A stretch of DNA of 64,000 nt from Shewanella nanhaiensis (GCF_019457885.1 NZ_JAHZST010000001.1:434001-498000); one strand, 5' to 3'. Counted from the stretch's first letter, positions 1 through 10,428 are shown. Numbers and translations are program-made. The notes: generated by a model not told the origin, from the sequence alone.

Positions 1-344
1 AAATGAACCAAATGCCCAGTCACTATCATCCAATGACAAATGTAGAAGCAAAAATTACAGATACATTAAGTATTAAAGTCCCTGCTTCTAACGAAAATGC
101 CACGGAAACCTCCCCTGTGGACAACGTACCAGCAGTGGCCATCTCAGGAACAAGAGCTACCGCTTTATATTCAGCAGAAGCAAATGGAGTAATGAAGGCA
201 TTTGATACGCCATTAAATACAACTGCAATGCTAAATGCCAATACGCAAAATGCTGGAGGTAATACCCCAATCAACAATTTACCACCTTATCAAGTAGTGA
301 ACTTTATCATCGCGCTCCAAGGCCTATTTCCTTCACGAAGCTAG
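1..344 (+). CDS. C-terminal part of a phage-tail-collar-type (microcystin-dependent family) protein, cut by the window edge
   Basis: The reading frame is open from the left edge, so the gene starts upstream and only about 113 C-terminal residues are visible. The first residues, NQMPSHYHPM, resemble the NQMPxHxH motif found in the middle of tail-collar domains, and the last, PPYQVVNFIIALQGLFPSRS, match the typical ending of this family (PPYxxxNFIIALQGxFPSRN). Proteins of this type occur as phage tail fibre tips and as stand-alone MdpB-like proteins in bacterial chromosomes, often several in a row. The ATG at position 3 is probably an internal Met rather than the real start. No other phage gene is visible to the right, so I favour a chromosomal Mdp-like protein, but the upstream context is not seen. 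Confidence 0.75.
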   Translation, partial: MNQMPSHYHPMTNVEAKITDTLSIKVPASNENATETSPVDNVPAVAISGTRATALYSAEANGVMKAFDTPLNTTAMLNANTQNAGGNTPINNLPPYQVVNFIIALQGLFPSRS

Positions 345-410
345 GCCAATATTAAATACAAAACTCATGGGCAGTTGGCCTGCCCATCTATGTCTCAATA
401 GGAACTCACC

Positions 411-3400
411 ATGGAAAGGTTCATCTGGATAAAAGTAGCTATTACAAGCTTGGCATTATTATCGAGCGCTAGTCACTCAGCGACAGATCTCAACTTTGAT
501 GCAATTGCAGCCCTTCAGGTACTGGGGGAACCATATGATAGTGGTGAAATTACTTTTACGGCTGGAGGAACTGAAGCTTTCCATGGCGATCTAGGCGGAG
601 GGAAAATAATCAATGACCAAGTTGGGAGTGTTGACTCAACTATGGTCACTTTTAAAACTGATGATGGTAGTGAATTTCGTCTAGTCTCTTTTAAAATGAG
701 AGCTGCTGCATGGGCAAGTATATATACCGTAAAAGCCTATAAAGATAGTGTTCTCATGGGTAGTGAGGTCTTTGATTTAACAGCTATTTCAGTAAACACG
801 TACCACCCAATAACTCTTACCGATGCTGCGTTTAACAATACTGATGAAATTCGTATTACCCCAAATGATGATCCAAACATGCTTATTGGTCTCGATGATA
901 TTGATTTTGAGCCTGCAATAACCCCCAATAGCGCCCCTACAACGGCTAACCTCAACGGTGACAGCTTTACCTATAGTGAAGGTGACGGAAGTCAAACTCT
1001 CGATCAAGGCACAGTAGCCACTGTTACCGATAGTGATAGCACAGATCTCGATGGTGGTAACCTAACCCTCACCATTACCTCAGGTGAAGATGCAGCCGAA
1101 GATATTCTCTTAATCGATACGAGCGGGACTATGTCTCTTTCAGGAACAACCGCTGGCAGTAATGTATCCATTACAGGACCAGGAGTCATTGGAACACTTG
1201 GTAATAATATTGCTGCGGGTAACGACTTTGTCATTAACTTCAATGGTTCAGCAACCCCAGCTCATGCCCAAACCTTAGTTCAAGCATTAACTTACCAAAA
1301 CAGTGATAACGATAACCCAACAACTGGGGCGAGAAATGTGAGACTGACCATCAGTGATGGTGATGGCGGCACATCAGCTAATGCAGATATCACAGTGACA
1401 GTAGCAGCTGTTAATGATAGTCCAAGCCTGAGCAATCTCGCTGGTGATAACCTTAATTACAGTGAAGGTGATGGTAAGCAAAATATCGACATATCCGCCA
1501 ATGCGACGTTTACCGATGTAGATTCAGTGAACCTCAACAGTGGAACACTTACGGTTACAATCCCCACCAATAAAGATGCTAGCGAAGATATTCTTGGTTT
1601 TGACAACACTGTCACCACAACAGGGTTAGCGAGTGCCAGTATCACCATTAGCGCGACCAATATAGGGGCACTGACCAACGCTATATCAGAGGGTAATGAC
1701 CTTATCGTTACCTTCAATAGCAATGCCACGCCAGCGCTTGTGCAGTCGCTCGTTCGTGCTATCACCTATGAAAACAGTGACAATTTATTCCCCACAGAAA
1801 ATACTCGTACAGTCAGAACAGTACTCACTGATGGCGACGGTGGTAGCAGTGGTAATATTGATACTAGCCTTGTAGTGAGTCAAGTGAATGATCTCCCCGT
1901 TAGCAGCAATAACACACTCACACCAAATGAAGGCGGTGTGTCAACAATTGCCACCAGTGACTTTGCTTTTAGCGACCCTGAAGGCGACACTCTTAACCAT
2001 ATCACCATCATTACCGCCCCAGTGAATGGCTCACTCTGGTTAGATATTGATGCCAGCGGTAGCATCAACAATGCAGAATCCGCACTAACAAACAGTGCCA
2101 CCGTGACTAAAGCTAACCTAGATGCCAATCAGCTCAAGTACATCCCTAATGATGACGCTAGCTCTAGCTTCACCTTTAGTGTCAATGATGGTGCCTCAGA
2201 TTCCATTTCGAGTTATACCATCAGCCTTACGGTCAATGCCCAGCCCACAGTGACCATTAACCAAGGCAGTGGTCAAAACGATCCAACCAACAATGCCACT
2301 GTGGTATTCGATGTGCTCTTTAATGAGTCTATTTCTGGCTTTGATGTAACAGATATCAACCTGAGCGGTGATGTCACTGCCAGTGTCACCTCTGTTTCAG
2401 CAAGCTCAGGCACTAGCTTTACGGTTACAACCAATATCAGTGCCAACGAAGGTGACATTATTGCTCAGGTGTTAGCAGGAGGCGTAACAGATGCTTTTGG
2501 CGCATCCAACCAAGCCAGCACCAGTACAGATAACACCATAGAGTACGATATCAGTGCACCAGCAACCTCCACAGCCTTAGATATGAGCACCAGCTCAGAT
2601 ACAGGTAGCAGTGACAGTGATGATATTACATCAGATCAAACCCCTGAGATTTCAGGTAATGGTGAAACAGGTGCAACCCTTACCCTCTTTAGTGACACTG
2701 ATAACGATGGAATTTTAGATGGTGGAGAAGTATCAACAACCACAAGTGTCAGCAGTGGAAGCTGGTCTACATCTATGCCCACTCTGTCCAGTATAAGTCA
2801 TTCGATTAAAGCCTTTCAAACCGATGCCGCAGGTAATAACTCTACGGTAAGCACAGCTTTGAGTATTGAAGTGGATACCAGCGCGCCTTCAGGTCATAGC
2901 GTGGCAATCACCCAAAATCCGGTCAACAGCAGCAATGAAGATGCTGTCAGCTTCACTTTCACAGCTGGTGAGGTTGCTAGCCTGTATGCTTATAACCTCA
3001 GTAGCTCAGGTGGCGGCACACCAATTACCGGCAATGGCAGTTTAGCCACGGCTACAGACACCATAGACAATATTGATGTAAGCAGCCTTGAAGATGGCAC
3101 ACTCAGCCTTAGCTTGGTACTAACCGATATTGCCGGTAACAGTGCGAGTGCGGTTAATGACAGCAGCATCAAGGACAGTACTGCGCCAACTGGCCACAGT
3201 GTCAGTATTGATCAAGGCATCATCTTAGAATCAAATGATAATGCACTAAGCTTCACGTTTGCAGGGGCTGAAGTCGGTGCTAATTTCAGCTACACGATCT
3301 CATCAGGTGGGGGCAGTATTAATGGTTCAGGCACGATTGCATCTGTCAGCGACACAATCTCAAATATCGATGTCACCTCACTCAGTGATGGCACATTAAC

Positions 3401-6400
3401 CCTTTCTGTTGTTGTCTCAGATACAAACGGCAACGCAGCAGCTGCCGTCACAGACACTGTCAATAAAGACGCCATAGGTCCAGTCGTTCAATCTGTAACC
3501 TTAAACACAGGCCACTTTAAAGCGGGTGAAACCATTACAGTCTCAGTGCAACTTGATGATAGCGTTATCTTGTCTGGTACGAACTCCACCGCCACACTCT
3601 TAATTGGTGGAACAAGTCGAACGGCGGTTTATACCAGTGGAGATAACTCACCCAACTTAACCTTTAGTTATAATGTGATCAGTGGCGATAACGATGACGA
3701 TGGCGTCACGCTGACATCAGTCCAAAGTAATGCTGATACAGCTCAAGATGCAAACGGCAACTTAGCAGACTTTAGCTTTACAGCATTAACAGAAGCAAAT
3801 TTGTTAATCGATACCCAAGCTCCTGCATCGGCAACACCACTTCAATCATCCCAAACACTTAATGCCGATCACATCAGCTTATCTCAAACCGATTACCCTG
3901 AAGATGGGATCACCATTGTTGCACTATCCGATAGTGATGCTAATGGCATTGCCGACAGTAATACACCTTTAGCCAGCAGTAGCACCAATTCAGGATCATG
4001 GTCACTGACACTCAACCTTAACCAAGATTCCGATAATCACTTTGTGTTACGTAGCCAAGATACTGCAGGCAATATTTCAGATGTGGCCATTGACAGTTTT
4101 CTTGAGGATTCTATCGCGCCAGATAATGCTGTCATCTTAAGTCCAACATCCCCACTCCATCAGTCCACAACAGCCATCACCATTGAAGGGAGTCAGAGTG
4201 AAAATGGCGTATTGGTCGGTCTCTATCTAGATGCAGATAACAATGGTATCGCCGACAATAATACAGCAGTTACATCGAGTATTGTTACGGCAAATAGCTG
4301 GAATATCAGCCTCTCGTTAGCCGATAACACGGAGACTAACTATGTAGTTATCGCTAAAGATAGAGCAGGTAACAGCGCTCAAGCTGTCAATCTTGTCACA
4401 TTAACCCATGACAATATTGCACCAAGTGCAGATATCACATCGATCACAAGTGTCGATACCACGCCATCGCTTACAGGTACAGTGACCGATGCCGGAGGAA
4501 TAGCTAGCTTATCTTTCACTTTGGAGGCTGAAGACAACACCATACTTGGGCCTTTCGATGCCGACAGTTTCAGTGATATCAACAGCGGTAACTGGCTAGA
4601 CAATGAGCTGGCAGACACCTTAACAGAAGGTGATTATGACGCCCACCTCTCACCAGTCGATCTTGCGGGTAACACCCAAGTTATCACCATTTCCAACGCA
4701 GTGACCATAGATACGTCAGCCCCCGTTGGCTACGAGATAGAGATAAAACAAGAGTATATTGATGCTAAAAATGAGTCTGCACTTAGCTTTATCATCACGG
4801 GAGGCGTTAGTGGAGAAAACTATGTCTATCAGATAAGTGATGGTAGCAACTCAATCACTGGCAGCGGTATCATTAGCAGCGATCCTCAAACCGTGAGCGA
4901 TATTAATGTCAGTAGCTTAAATGAAGGCACGCTCACTCTGACTCTCTCGTTAACGGATGAAGCAGGAAACCAAGGTGCTGAAGCCACAGATAGTGTGCAT
5001 AAAGCATATAACTTCACTCCGGTCATCACAGGTATTCCAGCCAGCTCTGTCGATGAAGATAGTCTTTACAGTTTCACTCCTACTCTGCTTGATACCGACA
5101 ATGGTGACACACACAACTTTACGATCAGTAATAAACCAAGCTGGGCAAGTTTTAACAGCGCCAATGGCAGTTTGTCTGGTACACCTACCAATAACGATGT
5201 GGGCATAAACAGTAATATCATTATCAGTGTCATCGACAGCACAGCCGCATCGGCAAGCTTGCCAGCATTTAGTATCGAAGTCCTCAATATCAACGATGCC
5301 CCTACTCTCAGCAGTACTCAGTTTGAAGCACTAGAGGACACTGAACTGGTGTTTAATCTGGACGCCAAAGATGATGAAGGCGACGAGTTAACCATTAGCT
5401 TAGTTAATCAGCCTCAACAAGGCTCCCTTGACACGAGTGGCACAAGATGGACTTACCAAGCCGATGAAAACTTTCACGGCGATGACAGCTTCACTGTCAC
5501 CGTGAGCGATCAACAATCCAGTTCAAATCCCATTGAAGTGAGCATCAAAATACTTCCCGTAAACGATGCCCCCAAAGCACAAGATGACACCTTTGAGCTG
5601 GACTATACACCAAGCGGAGAGTACCGCTTATCTGTATTAGCTAATGATAAAGATATCGATGAAGATATACTCTCCCTCGTCAGTGCAGAATCGAGCTTAG
5701 GCAAGGTAGAGATAGAAGATGAACAGTTACTACTGACCTTAAGTTCAGGTATGACTGGTGATATTAACTTAAGCTACTTAATTGTTGATCCCGAGGGTGA
5801 AAGCAGCCAAGCAGAAGTGAGCCTGCAAGTCACCCCTAACAATGAGGCTCTGCCCACACTAACGGTTCCTGAAGCTGTAAGTGTCCAAGCTCAAGGGTTA
5901 TTCACACGCGTCGATCTAGGTGTTGCAACGGCATTTGACAGTGAGGGAGAGCCTCTACCTGTCAGCCTTAAATATGGTCAGCCTCTATTCCAACCAGGCC
6001 GTCACCTTGTCTACTGGGAAACCACCGACAGCAATGGAAACACGAAGGTCGCAAGCCAACAGGTGGACGTATATCCCTTGGTTAACTTCCATAAAGATCA
6101 ATTTGTCGTAGAGGGAGGAGCGGCATCCGTTACCCTTTCCCTTAATGGCGACGCACCACAATATCCTGTTGTGATCGATTTTAGCGTCACTGGTGATGCT
6201 AAGCTCAATGAAGATTACTCCTTGAACAGTCAGCAAGCTGTCATCACATCAGGACGAGATGTAACACTGGAGCTTGAGATCCTTGAAGATGAAATAGGTG
6301 AGCAAGATGAGAAGTTGATACTCGTGCTTGATGACTCGGTGAATAGCGGCTATAAACCCAGCCACACTCTGCATATCGTCAACCGTAATATCGCCCCAGA

Positions 6401-8549
6401 GATATCCCTTAATATAACCCAAGATGCAGAGCCAAGATTGCTACTCTCGCAAGATGGCGGAGAGGTTACTATCACAGCCAACTACTCAGATAGCAACCCC
6501 AATGACCAGCTCACCATCAACTGGGAATTATCTCACCTTGAGCTAGAGGACTTAGACACATCAGCGGAGATCATACGTTTCGACCCAAGTAATGTTGAGC
6601 CAGGCGACTACAAGGTAAAAGCTCAAGTCTCTGATGGTCAAAAAAGGACACAGGTTACCCGTAGATTGACACTCGTTGCCAGCTTACCTTTACTCGACAA
6701 TACCGATAGTGACGGAGATATGATCCCTGATAATGTTGAAGGGTTTGGCGATGATGACTTAGATGGTATAGCCAACTTCCAAGACGCCCTGCCCAGCTGT
6801 AATGTTCAACCAGAAAATGAGGATGAGCAAGTTCAATACCTTATCGAGGGAGAAGCTGGTGTTTGTATCAAGCTAGGTAGCCTGGCTGTTGGAGGAGAGC
6901 GAAACACTCTGCTGCTTGATAAAGAGGATCCTCTGCCGCAAGACAGTGAATTTAGTTTCACCAGCGGTGTGTTTGACTTTATCGCCAGCGGACTCCCAAT
7001 ACAGGGCAATCAATACCGCATAGTTCTGCCTTTAACTAAGGCTATCCCCTCAGACGCTGTCTATAGAAAATATAATGAGTCTCAAGGTTGGTACGAGTTT
7101 GTTGAAGATGACTCCAACCATATCCACAGTACCAGTGGTGAACCAGGATTCTGCCCCTCTCCCGGCGCAAACAGTTGGCAAGCAGGTCTGATAGAGGGTG
7201 CATGGTGTATCCAGCTCACCATAGTGGATGGTGGACCAAATGATGACGATGGCGAAGCCAACTTCCACATTAGCGATCCAGGAGGAGTGGCGACACTTTT
7301 AACAAATAATTTATCGCCAAATGCAGAAGATGATGCCATAGAGCTTATAGAAACCAGTTTGCTTCTACTCGATCCGACCCTGAATGACAGCGATCCCGAA
7401 GGCGATCCCATCGAGTTGCAGAGCGTACAGGGAAGATTAGGAGCAGCAAGTATTAATCATACTGGCCTTTTGCAATATCAAGCACCTCTCGGTTACTTAG
7501 GCGATGACGAAGTACTCTATACTGTAGTTGACTCTCAAGGTAGTAGTGCAACGGCTAGGGTGCTTATTACAGTAAAGGCCAATGAGGCACCGGTAACCAA
7601 TGACGATCACGCATCCACCGACGACAAAACCAGTATAATCGTGGATGTACTTGCTAACGACATCGATGACCAAGAGATAACTCTTAGCTCTGTCACTGCA
7701 AAAGTTGGCCAAGTCAGTATCACTTCTGACAATAAAATCCAATATATACCGCAGCTTGGATTTGAAGGAGAGGACCGAGTGCTCTATGGTATAGAAGATC
7801 AGTTAGGCGCTGAAATGGAAGGAGTTCTCACAGTGACTGTAGATGCATACCAAGAAATAAAAATAAACAACGAAAGTAGTGGTGGTTCAATCAGTGTATT
7901 AAGCGCAGCTCTCTTGCTTCTGCTTGGGTTAATCAGAAGAGGTAAACAAACTGCGCAGATACTGCTCGCCAGCTTATTAATGTGCGGCACAGCACAAGCA
8001 TCATGGACCGCAGATATTCAAACAGGTTACAGCCGAACATCTGCCGAAGTCGATATCAACAAACTTGAAGCAGCTGGAATGCAGGTATCGCAATTTTCCA
8101 GTGACAATAGTGATTGGAGTTGGGGCTTAGGATTTGGTTACCAATTCAACCCTAATTGGCACATTAACTTGGGTTATCAACACTTAGGCGATTATCAGTT
8201 CACAGCAAAAGGTATCGCATTAGATCCTGCTCCCTCAATCAAGTTAGCTGAGAGCCTAGGCCCACGCTCAGCGACAGGTATCGATTTAGGGATAAGCTAT
8301 CTGTGGCAATTTAGTGAACCCGTTGGATTAAAATTGGGTGGAGGGGTGTGGTTTTGGCAAAGTGACTTTACTAGCCTAATCAATCAAGAACTGGTAGAGA
8401 GTAATGAAAACGGTACCGATTTATTCAGTGACATATCACTTTATTGGCATATCAACCCGCAATGGCAACTCGCGCTTGGCTGGCAACACTTTGTCATTGA
8501 GGACGATAAAATAGACAATGGTTTTGTGCGGTTAAGCTACCAGTTTTAG
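411..8549 (+). CDS. giant secreted multi-domain repeat protein with GlyGly-CTERM-like signal and a C-terminal outer-membrane beta-barrel
   Basis: A 2712-residue exported surface protein. Residues 1-24 are a signal peptide ending SHSA. About 172-495 hold two copies of a repeat starting SFTYSEGDG/NLNYSEGDG. Cadherin- and Ig-like domains follow to about 1540, including three related copies near 827, 927 and 1439. Then come a putative-Ig (He_PIG-like) domain at about 1538-1630, cadherin-like domains, a Calx-beta-like domain around 1895-1990, a thrombospondin type 3 calcium-binding stretch at 2096-2127 (DSDGDMIPDNVEG), and a region near 2143-2297 resembling the 'choice-of-anchor U' domain (GLPIQGNQYRIVLPL, VDGGPNDDDGEAN). 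Residues 2491-2514 read as a GlyGly-CTERM signal (GG, hydrophobic segment, RRGK). This is followed at once by a second signal-peptide-like segment ending GTAQA at 2530 and a 182-residue OMP_b-brl/OmpA-type barrel ending in SYQF. Adhesion is a guess. The fused C-terminus is unusual. Confidence 0.8.
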   Translation: MERFIWIKVAITSLALLSSASHSATDLNFDAIAALQVLGEPYDSGEITFTAGGTEAFHGDLGGGKIINDQVGSVDSTMVTFKTDDGSEFRLVSFKMRAAAWASIYTVKAYKDSVLMGSEVFDLTAISVNTYHPITLTDAAFNNTDEIRITPNDDPNMLIGLDDIDFEPAITPNSAPTTANLNGDSFTYSEGDGSQTLDQGTVATVTDSDSTDLDGGNLTLTITSGEDAAEDILLIDTSGTMSLSGTTAGSNVSITGPGVIGTLGNNIAAGNDFVINFNGSATPAHAQTLVQALTYQNSDNDNPTTGARNVRLTISDGDGGTSANADITVTVAAVNDSPSLSNLAGDNLNYSEGDGKQNIDISANATFTDVDSVNLNSGTLTVTIPTNKDASEDILGFDNTVTTTGLASASITISATNIGALTNAISEGNDLIVTFNSNATPALVQSLVRAITYENSDNLFPTENTRTVRTVLTDGDGGSSGNIDTSLVVSQVNDLPVSSNNTLTPNEGGVSTIATSDFAFSDPEGDTLNHITIITAPVNGSLWLDIDASGSINNAESALTNSATVTKANLDANQLKYIPNDDASSSFTFSVNDGASDSISSYTISLTVNAQPTVTINQGSGQNDPTNNATVVFDVLFNESISGFDVTDINLSGDVTASVTSVSASSGTSFTVTTNISANEGDIIAQVLAGGVTDAFGASNQASTSTDNTIEYDISAPATSTALDMSTSSDTGSSDSDDITSDQTPEISGNGETGATLTLFSDTDNDGILDGGEVSTTTSVSSGSWSTSMPTLSSISHSIKAFQTDAAGNNSTVSTALSIEVDTSAPSGHSVAITQNPVNSSNEDAVSFTFTAGEVASLYAYNLSSSGGGTPITGNGSLATATDTIDNIDVSSLEDGTLSLSLVLTDIAGNSASAVNDSSIKDSTAPTGHSVSIDQGIILESNDNALSFTFAGAEVGANFSYTISSGGGSINGSGTIASVSDTISNIDVTSLSDGTLTLSVVVSDTNGNAAAAVTDTVNKDAIGPVVQSVTLNTGHFKAGETITVSVQLDDSVILSGTNSTATLLIGGTSRTAVYTSGDNSPNLTFSYNVISGDNDDDGVTLTSVQSNADTAQDANGNLADFSFTALTEANLLIDTQAPASATPLQSSQTLNADHISLSQTDYPEDGITIVALSDSDANGIADSNTPLASSSTNSGSWSLTLNLNQDSDNHFVLRSQDTAGNISDVAIDSFLEDSIAPDNAVILSPTSPLHQSTTAITIEGSQSENGVLVGLYLDADNNGIADNNTAVTSSIVTANSWNISLSLADNTETNYVVIAKDRAGNSAQAVNLVTLTHDNIAPSADITSITSVDTTPSLTGTVTDAGGIASLSFTLEAEDNTILGPFDADSFSDINSGNWLDNELADTLTEGDYDAHLSPVDLAGNTQVITISNAVTIDTSAPVGYEIEIKQEYIDAKNESALSFIITGGVSGENYVYQISDGSNSITGSGIISSDPQTVSDINVSSLNEGTLTLTLSLTDEAGNQGAEATDSVHKAYNFTPVITGIPASSVDEDSLYSFTPTLLDTDNGDTHNFTISNKPSWASFNSANGSLSGTPTNNDVGINSNIIISVIDSTAASASLPAFSIEVLNINDAPTLSSTQFEALEDTELVFNLDAKDDEGDELTISLVNQPQQGSLDTSGTRWTYQADENFHGDDSFTVTVSDQQSSSNPIEVSIKILPVNDAPKAQDDTFELDYTPSGEYRLSVLANDKDIDEDILSLVSAESSLGKVEIEDEQLLLTLSSGMTGDINLSYLIVDPEGESSQAEVSLQVTPNNEALPTLTVPEAVSVQAQGLFTRVDLGVATAFDSEGEPLPVSLKYGQPLFQPGRHLVYWETTDSNGNTKVASQQVDVYPLVNFHKDQFVVEGGAASVTLSLNGDAPQYPVVIDFSVTGDAKLNEDYSLNSQQAVITSGRDVTLELEILEDEIGEQDEKLILVLDDSVNSGYKPSHTLHIVNRNIAPEISLNITQDAEPRLLLSQDGGEVTITANYSDSNPNDQLTINWELSHLELEDLDTSAEIIRFDPSNVEPGDYKVKAQVSDGQKRTQVTRRLTLVASLPLLDNTDSDGDMIPDNVEGFGDDDLDGIANFQDALPSCNVQPENEDEQVQYLIEGEAGVCIKLGSLAVGGERNTLLLDKEDPLPQDSEFSFTSGVFDFIASGLPIQGNQYRIVLPLTKAIPSDAVYRKYNESQGWYEFVEDDSNHIHSTSGEPGFCPSPGANSWQAGLIEGAWCIQLTIVDGGPNDDDGEANFHISDPGGVATLLTNNLSPNAEDDAIELIETSLLLLDPTLNDSDPEGDPIELQSVQGRLGAASINHTGLLQYQAPLGYLGDDEVLYTVVDSQGSSATARVLITVKANEAPVTNDDHASTDDKTSIIVDVLANDIDDQEITLSSVTAKVGQVSITSDNKIQYIPQLGFEGEDRVLYGIEDQLGAEMEGVLTVTVDAYQEIKINNESSGGSISVLSAALLLLLGLIRRGKQTAQILLASLLMCGTAQASWTADIQTGYSRTSAEVDINKLEAAGMQVSQFSSDNSDWSWGLGFGYQFNPNWHINLGYQHLGDYQFTAKGIALDPAPSIKLAESLGPRSATGIDLGISYLWQFSEPVGLKLGGGVWFWQSDFTSLINQELVESNENGTDLFSDISLYWHINPQWQLALGWQHFVIEDDKIDNGFVRLSYQF

Positions 8550-8570
8550 CCTAAAAAATCTTAACTAAAT

Positions 8571-8590
8571 AGGGGCATTCGCCCCTTTTC
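8571..8590. terminator. rho-independent terminator between convergent genes
   Basis: A GGGGC-ATTC-GCCCC hairpin followed by TTTT lies 22 bases after the stop of the giant gene and just before the end of the opposite-strand cupin gene. It probably serves the giant gene and may act in both directions. Confidence 0.7.
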
Positions 8591-8603
8591 TGTTCAATAA
8601 GGA

Positions 8604-9011
8604 TTATTCAGCCTCTTTATCCAGTACTGTGACTGGCGCATCTTTTTCTGCAAGATAAAACACCACTATTTTAGCTGGCTCACTGCTGATATTTTTACCA
8701 TAGTGAGAGGTGTTGAACAGCTCAATAAGCGGTTCGCCAGCTTTCAGGTTTTTCTCTCTACCATCGCGCGTATACACAATTAACTCACCACTAAGCAATA
8801 TGCCTGCGTTTATCGCCGGGTGCTGATGCCAAGGCAGCTGCTCACCTGGCGCAATCACTATCTCTTTAATCGTCACCTCAGGTTGAGTTAGTGAATATTG
8901 CGGTAGTGTTTGTCCATCCCAAGTCTCTGTAGACTTGATAAGATCTTTAGAGGTAGCTGCATTAGCAGAAAATGCCCCTATCAAGAACAGTAAACATAGC
9001 GGTTTGAGCAT
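8604..9011 (-). CDS. secreted cupin-domain protein
   Basis: A 135-residue protein with a signal peptide (cleavage probably after SANA) and one cupin_2 barrel. Visible cupin features are PWHQHPAINAGILLSGEL, the conserved HxH motif 1 with the following Gly, and NTSHYGKN in motif 2. The His residues suggest a metal site, but the substrate cannot be told; small periplasmic cupins of this type are usually uncharacterised. The gene is monocistronic, convergent with the giant surface-protein gene and separated from it by a shared terminator. It could be a metal-dependent isomerase or dioxygenase-like enzyme, or a binding protein. Confidence 0.75.
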   Translation of the reverse strand: MLKPLCLLFLIGAFSANAATSKDLIKSTETWDGQTLPQYSLTQPEVTIKEIVIAPGEQLPWHQHPAINAGILLSGELIVYTRDGREKNLKAGEPLIELFNTSHYGKNISSEPAKIVVFYLAEKDAPVTVLDKEAE

Positions 9012-9507
9012 TAAAAAGTGTCCTTACTATTAAAATTAAGGAGACAGTGTACAGCAAACAGGGAGTGCGTCATCGCCAACAAGGACACTAACCTTAATCA
9101 CAAATAGTTACTTCATCCCCACAGATTGATATGGACGATATAAAGTTCCAGTCTACTAACAAGGTTTCAGGGTTATAGCTAAAAATAGCTAGTTAAACAG
9201 GTAAATCCCCATTAAATCGCATAAAAATAAAATTATTTTAGCTGCATTTCTCAATCCACTGATCCTACCTCTGCTGTCTTAAACATTGAGCAAAGTGGTA
9301 GATATCATTTACCTTTTCTATAAACGCTTGTTTGAAAAAAGTCTGAAAGACGCATTGTGACTGGCTTTGTAAAGAAAATAACTATTGCGGCCTACAGTTT
9401 AATCAGTTAACAATAATGTTACACGGTTATTTTTTATACAAGATTGATACAAGTCAACAGATGAGATAACCACCAACAAGACAAATAAAACAACTCTGGG
9501 GAACCCT
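9012..9507. other. intergenic region between the cupin and lipase genes
   Basis: About 500 bases between divergent genes, A+T rich, with no open reading frame of note. It must hold the promoters of both genes. A small dyad (TAACA-ATAA-TGTTA) lies near 9408-9421, but I could not assign a regulator or a convincing pair of promoter hexamers. Confidence 0.5.
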
Positions 9508-10425
9508 ATGAAAACATGGCTAACTGTTACAGCACTCCTTTTCCTTTGCTTACTTTACCCGGCACAATCTCACGCAGCATCAACGAAATATCCCGTCGTA
9601 CTTGTCCATGGGTTTATGGGCTTCGATGACGCACTTGGGATAGACTATTTTTACGGTATTCCCAGAGCCCTAAGAAACCAAGGTTCGCAGGTCTTTGTTG
9701 CCAGAGTATCGCCAATTAACTCATCTGAAGTCAGAGGAGAACAGCTTAGGCTCTACGTACAATCTGTACTGGCCTACACTGGCGCGCAGAAAGTGAACTT
9801 AATTGGTCATAGCCATGGTGGCCCCACTGCACGTTATGTTGCCAGTGTGAGCCCTGAGATGGTCGCATCAGTAACCTCTGTAGGTGGAGTAAACTGGGGC
9901 AGCAGCTTTGCAGATTTCCTTCGAGGCGCGATTCCAGTTAACTCTTGGGTAGAGTGGTCAGTCAATGTCGCATTTAATACACTCTCTCAAATCGTCACAG
10001 GCGTATCCGGTGGCGGCAGCTTTCCGGCTGACACCTTAGCGTCTACAGAATCCCTCACTACACAAGGTTCAATCAGGTTTAACCAGAGATATCCTGAAGG
10101 TGTCCCTAGCAGCTACTGTGGTTATGGTTCCGCCAGAGCCAGCAACGGTGTTAACTACTACTCTTGGTCAGGCACGAGCCAGAGCACCAACTTTTGGGAT
10201 GCCAGTGATGCCGCTTTAAGTGTCACCAGCTGGGTATTTAATGAAGCTAACGACGGTTTAGTCTCAAGATGTAGCTCACATTTAGGTCAAGTGATCCGTG
10301 ATAACTATAATATGAACCACCTAGATGAAGTTAACCAGATGTTTGGCTTAGTGAGCTGGTTCGAAACAAACCCTAAAACCCTATATAAAGCACATATTAA
10401 CCGTCTTGCTAGCAGTGGATTTTAA
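9508..10425 (+). CDS. lip: secreted triacylglycerol lipase (family I, foldase-dependent)
   Basis: A 305-residue lipase with an alpha/beta-hydrolase fold that hydrolyses long-chain triglycerides outside the cell. The signal peptide ends near SHAA (about residue 24). The catalytic Ser is S102 in GHSHGG, the Asp D249 in ANDGLV and the His H271 in NHLDEVN. C204 and C255 are placed like the single disulfide of Pseudomonas aeruginosa LipA, and the oxyanion motif VHGF is at 33-36. Length and motif spacing match family I.1/I.2 lipases. The next gene, three bases downstream, is its steric chaperone, so the enzyme probably needs that protein to fold in the periplasm before export by type II secretion. 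It is preceded by a good start context (GGGGAACCCT ATG). Confidence 0.95.
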   Translation: MKTWLTVTALLFLCLLYPAQSHAASTKYPVVLVHGFMGFDDALGIDYFYGIPRALRNQGSQVFVARVSPINSSEVRGEQLRLYVQSVLAYTGAQKVNLIGHSHGGPTARYVASVSPEMVASVTSVGGVNWGSSFADFLRGAIPVNSWVEWSVNVAFNTLSQIVTGVSGGGSFPADTLASTESLTTQGSIRFNQRYPEGVPSSYCGYGSARASNGVNYYSWSGTSQSTNFWDASDAALSVTSWVFNEANDGLVSRCSSHLGQVIRDNYNMNHLDEVNQMFGLVSWFETNPKTLYKAHINRLASSGF

Positions 10426-10428
10426 TCT

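Noticed and set aside
4957..5208. An 83-residue plus-strand frame inside the giant surface-protein gene
   Set aside because: Out-of-frame shadow in a long repetitive gene; the main frame is uninterrupted and has clear domains.
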